From Thiodiazotropha sp037382205 (GTDB lineage Bacteria > Pseudomonadota > Gammaproteobacteria > Chromatiales > Chromatiaceae), in assembly GCA_037382205.1 (NCBI GenBank), contig JARRQD010000215.1, positions 1-10,076 on the forward strand: a stretch of DNA of 10,076 nt. Direction: 5' to 3'. The notes below the pieces were generated by a model. That model worked only from the letters and a program-made list of their open reading frames with translations. It did not search any database and was not told the DNA's origin. A program made the translations under genes and the position numbers. Shown piece by piece: positions 1-6,785 of this stretch. The number at the start of each line of letters is the position of its first letter. Position 1 is the first letter of the stretch.

Positions 1-5
1 CTCTC

Positions 6-863
6 CTAGGAGGCTTTTTTCAGTGGGTTGATGGTATCCAAAAGTTGCTCAACGCCGGGTTCAGCCTCCTCTGCGATTGATAGGCAGGCAGTCAGATCCA
101 GGCCGCTTTGCTGCAGTGCATCAGGATGTAGCGAGGTCAGACCTTCGCCAAACTCGCCTCGACCGATCCAGGCATCGGCCGCGATGGCTGCGATATGAAC
201 CATAATGGTTTCTGAGGAATGGTGTTTGGCGCGCAAAGGCTCTGGATGAAACTCTGTCGTCTCGATCAGGCAGAGGGGGAAGCTCCATTGGCGCATCAGC
301 GTGGCGCCAACCCGGGCATAGTCGAGGCCAATCAGCTCTCGCTCTGCCTCCACTAATGGTTGGCATTGTTGTTGTGACTGGTGAAAGGCCTGTTGGGCTT
401 CCTCTGGGATACTCTGATACATAATCAAGTGACCCAGACCGGAGAGTAAGCCGCAGACAAACAAGCGTTCACTGTCGATCAGGCCATGGCGTCTGGCGAT
501 ACCTTGGGCGAACAAACCGCAGAAGATACTACGCTTCCAGTATTGGCGCATATCAAACTCACTGTCTGCTGGTTGATGCAGTGACTCGGAAATGCAGGTG
601 GCCAGTGTCAGATCATGAATCTGCTGAGTGCCAAGCAGGGATACCGCGCGAAATACCGTCTCTATTTTACTGGACAGGCCAAAGTAGGGGCTGTTGACGA
701 GTTTCAATACACGGGTTGTCAGGGCCGGATCACTGCGGATCGTGTCGGCGACATCCTCAAGACGATACTCTGGAGAGTCAATAATGCGCTTTAGGCGGAT
801 GTAGACATCAGGCAGGGTGATGAGCTTGCAATCACGAGTGATTTTTTCCCACAGTGTAGACAT
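6..863 (-). CDS. HDOD domain protein (signal-output/regulatory, non-catalytic HD relative)
   Basis: A 285-residue cytosolic protein made almost entirely of an HDOD domain (about residues 10-210). The signature is seen at residues 45-78: DPALTTRVLKLVNSPYFG, then the V-x-R-A-V-S-L-LG helix. In catalytic HD-domain phosphohydrolases the second half carries a G-L-L-H-D-x-G motif. Here the equivalent is GLLSGLGHL (138-146), so the metal-binding His-Asp pair is absent, as is usual in HDOD proteins. No GGDEF, EAL, receiver or kinase domain is attached. The C-terminal 75 residues are helical and unassigned. HDOD proteins are known as adaptors in signalling, motility and c-di-GMP networks; the partner of this one cannot be told. 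The ATG at 861-863 is preceded by a good Shine-Dalgarno (GAGGT, complement of 868-872) at 4-5 nt. A fold-back element ends about 50 bp upstream, in or next to its promoter region. The family call is firm; the role is unknown. Confidence 0.9.
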   Translation of the reverse strand: MSTLWEKITRDCKLITLPDVYIRLKRIIDSPEYRLEDVADTIRSDPALTTRVLKLVNSPYFGLSSKIETVFRAVSLLGTQQIHDLTLATCISESLHQPADSEFDMRQYWKRSIFCGLFAQGIARRHGLIDSERLFVCGLLSGLGHLIMYQSIPEEAQQAFHQSQQQCQPLVEAERELIGLDYARVGATLMRQWSFPLCLIETTEFHPEPLRAKHHSSETIMVHIAAIAADAWIGRGEFGEGLTSLHPDALQQSGLDLTACLSIAEEAEPGVEQLLDTINPLKKAS

Positions 864-913
864 AAGTACCTCATGAACAGATTGAGCTCAACCTCGGTTC
901 CTGTGGGTAGAAT

Positions 914-1083
914 CTTTAGGGGCGGGGAAATCAATAATCATCCAAAGATTGCGCTGGATTTTGTCGCGGATTCTAGGCGCACAATGGGGAGCATAGCCAC
1001 TCTATGTGACCCTTTGTGCAACAACGAAGCCGGGGCAAAAGACAAGCAAGATTGGATGATTATTTATTTCCCCGCCCCTTAAG
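914..1083. mobile_element. MITE-like fold-back element with 32-bp terminal inverted repeats
   Basis: The left end (914-945) and the reverse complement of the right end (1052-1083) match over 32 bp with two mismatches; the core is GGGGCGGGGAAAT on the left and its complement on the right. Inside the termini the symmetry continues. TTTTG-x-C-x-CGG and CACAA segments pair across the centre, and an inner CATAG/CTATG stem (992-996, 1002-1006) closes on a five-base loop near position 999. The whole unit can therefore fold into one long imperfect hairpin. A TTA trinucleotide sits immediately outside both GGGG ends (916-918 and 1079-1081), which fits a 3-bp target duplication with the element being 919-1078 (160 bp), but three bases could be chance. 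It encodes no transposase; an open frame reading through it is not gene-like. It lies between two codirectional genes, close to the HDOD start codon. A non-autonomous transposable element is the best reading; a structured intergenic repeat of another type is the alternative. Confidence 0.75.
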
Positions 1084-1115
1084 CATCTGCTCGGTCATAA
1101 ACATAGCACGCCAGT

Positions 1116-1186
1116 TGTTCGTTATCCTTTTGACGTTAACCGTATTCAGTATACCAATGTTGGTTCAGGTTGGTATGTGACGAACA
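1116..1186. repeat. Nested inverted repeats downstream of comF
   Basis: Within the 135 bp between the fold-back element and the comF stop codon there are two nested perfect 7-bp inverted repeats: an outer pair TGTTCGT (1116-1122) and ACGAACA (1180-1186), and an inner pair ATACCAA (1151-1157) and TTGGTAT (1170-1176) with a 12-base loop. Read on the minus strand they lie 33-103 bases after the comF stop. No T-run follows on either strand, so this is not a standard intrinsic terminator. It may be part of the comF 3' end or simply chance symmetry. I see nothing else in this spacer. Confidence 0.3.
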
Positions 1187-1218
1187 GAAAAAGTTTCCTC
1201 TAAATTTGTGTCTTGTGC

Positions 1219-1932
1219 TTATCGGCCGATGACCGATCTGGCCACAGCCCAGACAGTGATTTCACTCGCCCCGGAACGCTTCAGGGCTTTGCTCATTTCA
1301 TTGATGGTTGAGCCGGTGGTAATGACATCATCGATGATTGCCACCCGGGTTCCTTTGAGGCTGCCATAGACTCGAAAGGCGTGTCGCAGATTGCTGCGCC
1401 TCCGTTTTTCATTGAGGTCGGACTGGGCCTTGGTGTTGCGAGTCCGCTTAACCAGGCGACTGTCCAGGGGAATCCGGTAATTTTGAGAAACTACTCGGCC
1501 CAGCTCCAGCGCCTGATTGAAACCCCGTTCTCTCATGCGCTGTTGATGCAGGGGTACGGGAAGCAGCAGATCTGGAGGATTCTTCAATTCACCGAGGCGA
1601 TCGATGATGAGCTGCGCCAGAGGCAATGTCAGATGGAGTTTATGGCGAAATTTTAACTGTGCAATCAGTTGGTTGGAAGGTGGTTCGTAGCGTAGGGCTG
1701 TGACGCATGCGTGATAGGGCAGACGCTTGTTGAGACAGGCGCCGCAGCGAATGCCAGCAGGTGTGGCGGGGGGGAGCGGCAGGGCACACCGGGGGCAGGC
1801 GTGATGATTGAATGGCAGTGCGCTGTAACAGGCGTTACAAAAGCGTGTTTTTGGGTTTGCCTCGGCGCCACAGAGCAGGCAGTCCTGTGGATAGATGTGT
1901 CTGAAAAGTGTCTGTAACCAATTGAGTTTCAT
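1219..1932 (-). CDS. comF: ComF family protein (zinc-ribbon plus phosphoribosyltransferase domain)
   Basis: A 237-residue ComF-family protein. The N-terminal part carries four CxxC pairs (CLLC 18-21, CNAC 32-35, CPRC 46-49, CGAC 63-66), consistent with zinc binding. The C-terminal half is a type I phosphoribosyltransferase fold: LLLPVPLH (122-129), the RERGFNQA segment (134-141) typical of ComF, and the PRPP-binding loop VAIIDDVITTGST (197-209). In naturally transformable bacteria ComF acts in the cytosol during uptake of single-stranded DNA; in many gammaproteobacteria the homologue (GntX/ComF type) sits beside bio genes without proven competence function. The reading frame extends upstream to an ATG at 1978-1980 (253 residues) with a further ATG at 1942-1944. 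I chose 1930-1932 because it gives the usual length and places the first CxxC about 17 residues in, but none of the three has a strong Shine-Dalgarno. It is divergent from the biotin operon. No evidence of other competence genes is present here. Confidence 0.88.
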   Translation of the reverse strand: MKLNWLQTLFRHIYPQDCLLCGAEANPKTRFCNACYSALPFNHHACPRCALPLPPATPAGIRCGACLNKRLPYHACVTALRYEPPSNQLIAQLKFRHKLHLTLPLAQLIIDRLGELKNPPDLLLPVPLHQQRMRERGFNQALELGRVVSQNYRIPLDSRLVKRTRNTKAQSDLNEKRRRSNLRHAFRVYGSLKGTRVAIIDDVITTGSTINEMSKALKRSGASEITVWAVARSVIGR

Positions 1933-2141
1933 AGGGCCATCCATGGCTAACACGGTCGATAGAAGCTCTCTGAGATCCATAAGAGAGTGGTTTTAAGCCG
2001 TTAGCTCGGTATCTCCGGTGAATACATCGATTAAGTCTAACCATAGGGATTCGTCTGGTATAGAGGGCTTTTGCCTAAACCGTCTACAAAACCTGAATGT
2101 TAGCCGGTACATTTTAATTGCGCTGTGGTAATACTGGTCAG

Positions 2142-2174
2142 TAGTTAACTTTTGGTGTTCAATCTGGTTGACTG
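2142..2174. promoter_or_regulatory. Candidate BirA (biotin repressor) operator upstream of bioB
   Basis: Two half-sites, TAGTTAACT (2142-2150) and GGTTGACTG (2166-2174), are inverted and separated by exactly 15 bases. From memory, BirA operators have 9-bp arms of the type TTGTnAACC and GGTTnACAA separated by about 14-16 bases. By eye the left arm matches a TTGTTAACC form at 7 of 9 positions and the right arm a GGTTAACAA form at 6 of 9. The right arm overlaps the candidate -35 of bioB, where bound repressor would block polymerase. The inference is that BirA with biotinyl-5'-AMP represses this operon. The match is degenerate and no birA gene is in the window, so this is a candidate only. Confidence 0.4.
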
Positions 2175-2195
2175 TCATCCGCAAAGGATTACCAT
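2168..2195 (+). promoter_or_regulatory. Candidate sigma-70 promoter of the bio operon
   Basis: TTGACT (2168-2173) is one base from the -35 consensus, followed after 16 bases by TACCAT (2190-2195), a 4-of-6 match to the -10. Transcription would begin near 2202, giving a leader of roughly 44 nt before the chosen bioB ATG. The -35 lies inside the right arm of the putative BirA operator. The -10 is weak, so the call is tentative. Confidence 0.35.
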
Positions 2196-2235
2196 AGGCC
2201 CCTGTTTTGAAGAGTGACTCATTTTTGTACAACCT

Positions 2236-2240
2236 GGTGG
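2236..2240 (+). promoter_or_regulatory. Ribosome binding site that decides the bioB start
   Basis: GGTGG lies 5 bases before the ATG at 2246-2248. An in-frame TTG at 2207 would add 13 residues but has no convincing site in front of it, and the residues it would add do not resemble BioB. The ATG is therefore preferred. Confidence 0.5.
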
Positions 2241-2245
2241 ATATC

Positions 2246-3256
2246 ATGACCGACGGCCACATACGCCATGACTGGACTGCTGACGAGATCGAAGCTCTGC
2301 TCGATCTACCTTTCAATGACTTAGTGTTTCGTGCCCAAAATCTGCATCGCCAGCGTTTTGATCCCAATCAGATACAAATGAGCAGCTTGTTGAGCATCAA
2401 GACGGGGGCCTGTGCCGAGGATTGCGGTTACTGCTCCCAGAGTGCCAAGTACGATTCAGGTCTGGAAGCGGAAAAACTGATGCCATTGGAAGAGGTTATC
2501 AGTGCGGCCGAGGCGGCCAAACAGAAAGGCGCCAGCCGTTTCTGTATGGGGGCCGCTTGGCGTAATCCAACCGATAAGAATCTGCAGCGGGTCATTGAGA
2601 TGATCGAGGCAGTCAACGGTATGGGTATGGAGACCTGCCTGACCTTGGGAATGCTCACAGAACAACAGGCGCAACGGCTCAGAGATGCTGGCCTGGACTA
2701 CTACAACCACAATCTGGATACCTCCCCCGAATTCTACGGAGAGGTGATTACCACCCGAACCTTCGATGATCGTTTACAGACCCTCTCCCATGTGCGTGAT
2801 GCGGGGATTAATGTCTGTTCCGGAGGGATTCTGGGTATGGGTGAATCAAGACGGGATCGAGCCAGCATGCTGAGGGAGTTGGCCAATCTGCCCAAACACC
2901 CCGAGTCGGTACCGATCAATATGCTGGTGAAAATTGAAGGTACTCCCCTTTCAGAGGTTGAGGATCTGGATCCTTTTGAGTTTGTACGAACCATCGCTGT
3001 AGCACGGATTCTGATGCCAAACTCCTATGTCAGACTTTCTGCCGGACGGGGAGAGATGAGTGACGAGATGCAGGCACTCTGTTTTCTCGCTGGGGCAAAC
3101 TCGATCTTTTACGGAGAGCGTTTACTGACGACCGATAATCCTGAGACGGATCGAGACAGATTGCTACTGGAACGTCTGGGCATGAAAACCGAGACGTTGC
3201 TGGAGACTGAGGTCAAAGCCGCCAAAACGCCCTGTCAGAAAGCCCAGGCTGTTTGA
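2246..3256 (+). CDS. bioB: Biotin synthase
   Basis: A radical-SAM enzyme that converts dethiobiotin to biotin by inserting sulfur between C6 and C9, the last step of the pathway, in the cytosol. With the ATG at 2246 the protein has 336 residues, a normal length. The [4Fe-4S]/SAM motif CxxxCxxC is seen at C56, C60 and C63. The ligands of the sacrificial [2Fe-2S] cluster are all visible: C100 (in RFCMGAAWR), C131 (ETCLTLGML), C191 (NVCSGGILGMGE) and R263 (VRLSAGR). The YNHNLDTSPEFY segment (153-164) is characteristic. Numbering is offset by 3 from the E. coli residues I recall, which supports the chosen start. It is the first gene of the operon, 41 bp ahead of bioF, with a candidate BirA site and promoter upstream. 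No oddities. Confidence 0.97.
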   Translation: MTDGHIRHDWTADEIEALLDLPFNDLVFRAQNLHRQRFDPNQIQMSSLLSIKTGACAEDCGYCSQSAKYDSGLEAEKLMPLEEVISAAEAAKQKGASRFCMGAAWRNPTDKNLQRVIEMIEAVNGMGMETCLTLGMLTEQQAQRLRDAGLDYYNHNLDTSPEFYGEVITTRTFDDRLQTLSHVRDAGINVCSGGILGMGESRRDRASMLRELANLPKHPESVPINMLVKIEGTPLSEVEDLDPFEFVRTIAVARILMPNSYVRLSAGRGEMSDEMQALCFLAGANSIFYGERLLTTDNPETDRDRLLLERLGMKTETLLETEVKAAKTPCQKAQAV

Positions 3257-3297
3257 GGGTTAGCGCTCGCCTTCCAGCGAGACGGCATACAATCGAT

Positions 3298-4439
3298 ATG
3301 AAAGGATTGGCGCAACAACTGGCGGCTCAGCGTGAGGCTGACCTCTATCGCAGGCGTCGGGTCGTCTCATCCCCGCAGCAGCCTGAGATGGTTGTCGATG
3401 GACGCATGATGCTGACATTTTGCGGTAATGACTACCTGGGATTGGCAAACCACCCTGAGGTCATCACCGCCCTACAGCAGGCAACAAAAGCGTATGGGGT
3501 TGGCAGTGGATCCGCCCATTTGATCAATGGCCACAGTGTTGCTCACCACGCCCTGGAAGAGGAACTCGCGGCTTTCACCAAACGTCCTCGCGCACTGCTC
3601 TACTCAACCGGTTACATGGCCAATATCGGCGTGGTTAGCGCGTTGTTGGGGCGTGGTGACTGGCTGCTTGAGGATCGCCTTAATCATGCCTCCCTGGTGG
3701 ANNNNGCGTAAAACGTTTTCAGCATGCTGACCCTGAGAGCCTCGGTCGCCAGATTAAAGTCTGTGAGGCGGGGCGGAAGCTGATCGTCACCGATGGTGTG
3801 TTCAGTATGGATGGGGATATTGCGCCACTTAATGAGTACCAGGCGATCGCTCAAGGTCATGATGCCTGGCTGATGGTAGATGATGCGCACGGTCTTGGGG
3901 TGCTGGGTGAAGCGGGTGGCGGAAGTCTGGCTCATTTCGGCATGGATATCGATCAAGTTCCGGTTCTGATGGGGACTCTCGGTAAAGGATTCGGCACCTT
4001 TGGCGCCTTTGTGGCTGGCAGTGAAGTGTTGATCGAAACCCTGATCCAAAAGTCTCGCAGCTATGTCTATACCACAGCCATGCCATCCGCGGTGGCTGAG
4101 GCAACCCGAGTCAGCCTACGCATCGCTCAGCAGGAGAGCTGGCGCCGGCGCCGATTGGCTGAACTGATCAGTCGTTTCCGTGAGGCTGCCGAAGCGATGG
4201 GATTACCCCTGATGCCCTCTGAGACGCCGATACAGCCGCTGCTTGCCGGCAGTGCTGAAAGAGCGTTGCAGTGGAGCAGGCAGCTGGAGGCAAAAGGGAT
4301 CTTGGTGAGTGCGATCAGGCCACCGACAGTCCCTGTGGGGCAGGCTCGGCTGCGAATTACATTCAGTGCGAACCACACAGAACAACAACTGGACAGACTA
4401 TTGGATGCATTGCAGAGTTTTATCCAGGAGTCCATATGA
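3298..4439 (+). CDS. bioF: 8-amino-7-oxononanoate synthase (KAPA synthase), interrupted by an assembly gap
   Basis: A PLP-dependent alpha-oxoamine synthase that condenses pimeloyl-ACP (or pimeloyl-CoA) with L-alanine to give KAPA. The N-terminal part (134 full codons from the ATG at 3298) shows FCGNDYLGLANHPEV, GSGSAHLINGHSVAHHALEEELA and DRLNHASLV. The C-terminal part, in another frame from about 3708, shows VTDGVFSMDGD, LMVDDAHGLGVLGE and the PLP-lysine motif GTLGKGFGTFGAF. The two parts adjoin four N at 3702-3705 and together lack only 7-10 residues against the family, so I read the frame change as a wrongly sized gap, not a real frameshift. With about 23 missing bases the protein would have about 385 residues, the usual length. 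The ATG has no clear Shine-Dalgarno; upstream in-frame codons add unlikely residues. Its stop overlaps bioH in ATGA, suggesting coupled translation. Confidence 0.93.
3702..3705. other. Assembly gap (NNNN) inside bioF
   Basis: Four ambiguous bases separate two correct halves of bioF that are in different frames. The upstream half ends in HASLV followed by GA (Asp or Glu codon), and the downstream half resumes at about V-K-R-F-Q-H-A-D. From the E. coli BioF sequence as I recall it, about 23 bases belong here. The N count is therefore nominal, and any automatic annotation will split or frameshift the gene. Confidence 0.9.
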
Positions 4440-5206
4440 AGCTGGCCGCGGACAGACTTGGGCAGGGCAGGGATTTAGTGATGCTGCATGGTTGGGGGAT
4501 GAACTCCTCGGTGTGGCGCGATTTCGCCAAGCGGTTGGCGCGGCACTACCGGGTGACCATGATCGATCTACCCGGCCATGGACTCAGCCCATACGCGGGA
4601 CAGGAACAGCTCCATTGCTGGGCTGAATCTTGTCTTGAAGTGGCGCCTGAGCAGGCTGTCTGGTTGGGTTGGTCGCTGGGCTCCATGGTGACGCTGGATG
4701 CGGCGCTGCAAGCACCTCAGCGGGTCAATGGGGTATTGGTGGTCTCCGGTATGCCGAGATTCGTTGAGGATGAGGATTGGCCTCATGCCATGAAGCGGAA
4801 GACGCTGGAGCAGTTTATTGAGCTGCTGGGTGATGATATGAGCCGGGCGCTCGAACGTTTTCTGGCCATTCAGATGCTGGGAAGCGATCTGGCGGTAGAG
4901 GTTGTGCGCGGTCTCAAGAGCAGACTGAAGGAGCGGCCCGATCCCCATCCGCAAGCATTACAAGCGGGGTTGGAGTTGCTCAAGCATTGCGATCTACGGG
5001 ATCGTCTCAATCAATTAGCCTGCCCCACCTGCTGGATCTACGGCAGCCGGGATACCCTAGCACCCAGTGGGGCTGCACAGATACTACCCCAATGGTTGCC
5101 TGAAGCCACCACGTATACCATAGAACGGGCCGCCCATACCCCCTTTCTATCTCATCCAGCGGAGACCGAAAAGTTGCTGTTGGCTAGTCTGGAGGCGATG
5201 CTGTGA
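4436..5206 (+). CDS. bioH: Pimeloyl-ACP methyl ester carboxylesterase
   Basis: An alpha/beta hydrolase of 256 residues that hydrolyses pimeloyl-ACP methyl ester to pimeloyl-ACP, ending the BioC-initiated chain elongation and handing the product to BioF. The nucleophile elbow GWSLGS places the catalytic Ser at residue 80. Asp206 (in YGSRDTLAP) and His234 (in RAAHTPFLSHP) complete the triad. The oxyanion-region motif LHGWGMNSSVW is at 17-27. The length equals that of E. coli BioH. The start is supported by CAGGAG at 4425-4430, five bases ahead of the ATG, and by the ATGA overlap with the bioF stop; a longer in-frame reading from 4271 lies inside bioF and is rejected. The gene ends in a GTGA overlap with bioC. 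Other alpha/beta hydrolases can replace BioH, but position and residues make this assignment firm. Confidence 0.96.
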   Translation: MKLAADRLGQGRDLVMLHGWGMNSSVWRDFAKRLARHYRVTMIDLPGHGLSPYAGQEQLHCWAESCLEVAPEQAVWLGWSLGSMVTLDAALQAPQRVNGVLVVSGMPRFVEDEDWPHAMKRKTLEQFIELLGDDMSRALERFLAIQMLGSDLAVEVVRGLKSRLKERPDPHPQALQAGLELLKHCDLRDRLNQLACPTCWIYGSRDTLAPSGAAQILPQWLPEATTYTIERAAHTPFLSHPAETEKLLLASLEAML

Positions 5207-6078
5207 GTGCGGATAATTTGCCACAAATCGATAAGGGTCAGGCTCGTGCCGCATTCTCTCGCGCCGCACCTGACTACGACAAGGTTGCTGTGGTGCAGCG
5301 TGAGATTGGCCAGCGGATGATCGAGCGCCTTGCCTATATTCGTCATCAGCCTAAGGTGGTGTTGGATGTGGGGGCTGGAACCGGGGAGGCAACCCGGGCA
5401 CTGGGAAATCACTATCAAAAGGCCCGTATCATCGCTCTCGATTTCGCACTGCCAATGTTGCATCAAGTGCGCAAGCAGGGGCGTTGGTTCAGGCGGCCGC
5501 CCTGTATCTGCGGTGATGCGGAGCAGCTTCCCCTGGCTGATCAATCTGTGGATATGCTCTTTTCCAATGTGGCGCTGCAGTGGTGTAACGATCTGACAGG
5601 AACCATGCGGGAGTTCCTGCGGGTGTTGCGGCCGAATGGTATGTTACTGTTTTCAACCTTCGGGCCGGATACCCTCAACGAGTTGCGAAAAAGCTGGTCT
5701 GCGGTGGATGGCTACACCCATGTCTCGCCGTTTGTCGACATGCATGAGGTGGGAGATGCAATGTTGCGGGCCGGACTGGCAGAGCCGGTAGTCGATGTGG
5801 ATAGGATCTCACTCAATTACCGTGACGTGACAACTTTGATGCGCGATCTGAAGACTCTGGGGGCACATAATGCGACGGCTCATCGAGCGAAAGGATTGAC
5901 TGGCAAGGGGCGGATGCGCGCTATGATTCAAGCCTATGAGCAGTTCCGGGTAGATGGTAATCTACCGGCCAGTTATGAAGTGGTCTATGGGCATGCCTGG
6001 GCTCCGGCTGAGAGCGGCAAGGCCGCGGCAGTTTGCGCAGTTCCGCTGCATCAGTTAGAACTCCACCAGGGCAGATAG
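5203..6078 (+). CDS. bioC: Malonyl-ACP O-methyltransferase
   Basis: A SAM-dependent class I methyltransferase that methylates the free carboxyl of malonyl-ACP, disguising it as a fatty-acid primer for two rounds of elongation to pimeloyl-ACP methyl ester. Motif I VLDVGAGTGEATRAL is at 53-67, an acidic residue at the end of strand 2 is D80, and GDAEQLPLADQSVDMLFSN spans 104-122. The BioC-type segment LLFSTFGPDTLNEL is at 148-161. The protein has 291 residues, longer than E. coli BioC (about 251); similar lengths occur in other gammaproteobacteria as I recall. Translation starts at GTG 5203-5205, overlapping the bioH stop, with GGAGG at 5191-5195 seven bases ahead. The pairing with bioH makes the function clear. 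Confidence 0.95.
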   Translation: MSADNLPQIDKGQARAAFSRAAPDYDKVAVVQREIGQRMIERLAYIRHQPKVVLDVGAGTGEATRALGNHYQKARIIALDFALPMLHQVRKQGRWFRRPPCICGDAEQLPLADQSVDMLFSNVALQWCNDLTGTMREFLRVLRPNGMLLFSTFGPDTLNELRKSWSAVDGYTHVSPFVDMHEVGDAMLRAGLAEPVVDVDRISLNYRDVTTLMRDLKTLGAHNATAHRAKGLTGKGRMRAMIQAYEQFRVDGNLPASYEVVYGHAWAPAESGKAAAVCAVPLHQLELHQGR

Positions 6079-6084
6079 ACACAA

Positions 6085-6774
6085 ATGGCTGGTCTTTTTA
6101 TCACAGGTACCGATACCGGATGCGGTAAAACAGAGGTGACCCTAGGGCTGATGCGTACGCTTCAGCAGCAGGGTCATTGTGTGGTTGGCATGAAACCGAT
6201 TGCCTCCGGGGCAAGGCTGACTGATCAGGGGCTTTGCAATGAGGATGCGTTGCGTATCCAAGCTCAGAGCAGTCTTGAACTGGCTTACCATCAGGTCAAC
6301 CCTTTCGTATACCAAGCCTCGATAGCACCGCACTTGGCTGCGCAGCAGGCCGATCAGTCAATCGATATCCAGCAAATCGTTGCAGGCTACCAGAGTCTGA
6401 CTGACTTGGCGGATTATGTGTTGGTGGAGGGGGTTGGTGGATGGCATGTGCCTCTGGGTGAACAGGATACCCTGGCTGACCTGGTGCGAGCTTTGGATAT
6501 GCCCGTGATGATGGTGGTGGGAATGCGTCTTGGCTGTCTGAATCATGCCCTCATGACCGCTGAATGCATGCTCAATGCTGGCGTTACTTTCGTCGGTTGG
6601 GTTGCCAATCAGCTGGATCCGGAGATGTCGGCCAGGGCGGAGAATCTGGCCACCCTGAAAACCTGGCTGCCCGCCCCTTGTCTTGCTGAGATTCCCTATC
6701 TGGCTGAAGCCACTCCCGAAGCAATTACCGATCAACTGAGTGATGCGTTGTCTGGTATTGTGATCACTGAATAA
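6085..6774 (+). CDS. bioD: ATP-dependent dethiobiotin synthetase
   Basis: Closes the ureido ring of biotin by ATP-dependent carboxylation of 7,8-diaminopelargonic acid to dethiobiotin. The protein has 229 residues, close to the E. coli enzyme. The P-loop GTDTGCGKT is at 8-16 (Lys15), the substrate-binding MKPIASGA at 36-43 (Lys37, Ser41) and the VEGVGGWHVPL motif at 114-124 (Glu115). The GMRLGCLNHALMT segment (146-158) is also typical. It follows bioC by 6 bp and ends the operon. The Shine-Dalgarno is weak (AGGG about 13 bases upstream), so it probably relies on ribosomes arriving from bioC. No bioA lies next to it, so its substrate must be made by an enzyme encoded elsewhere. No obvious intrinsic terminator follows before the convergent gene. 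Confidence 0.96.
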   Translation: MAGLFITGTDTGCGKTEVTLGLMRTLQQQGHCVVGMKPIASGARLTDQGLCNEDALRIQAQSSLELAYHQVNPFVYQASIAPHLAAQQADQSIDIQQIVAGYQSLTDLADYVLVEGVGGWHVPLGEQDTLADLVRALDMPVMMVVGMRLGCLNHALMTAECMLNAGVTFVGWVANQLDPEMSARAENLATLKTWLPAPCLAEIPYLAEATPEAITDQLSDALSGIVITE

Positions 6775-6785
6775 CAGGTCCGTAA

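Noticed and set aside
873..1082. Plus-strand open frame of 69 residues through the fold-back element
   Set aside because: Its stop is formed by the element's right end, it starts in the HDOD leader, there is no ribosome binding site, and the sequence is better explained by the inverted-repeat structure.
1116..1186. Intrinsic terminator for comF
   Set aside because: Inverted repeats exist but no T-run follows them on either strand; kept only as a repeat.
2207..2245. N-terminal extension of bioB from a TTG codon
   Set aside because: The ATG at 2246 has a well-spaced GGTGG and gives the family's length and residue numbering; the extension does not resemble BioB.
3261..3285. Possible hairpin between bioB and bioF as an attenuator
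   Set aside because: Only a 5-bp stem (CTCGC 3266-3270 with GCGAG 3277-3281) and no T-run; too weak to call.
4271..4435. Longer in-frame start for bioH
   Set aside because: The added residues are bioF read in another frame; the ATG at 4436 has a clear Shine-Dalgarno and matches BioH length.
3798..4439. A separate gene starting in the second half of bioF
   Set aside because: It is the C-terminal part of bioF, including the PLP lysine; the apparent start follows the N gap.
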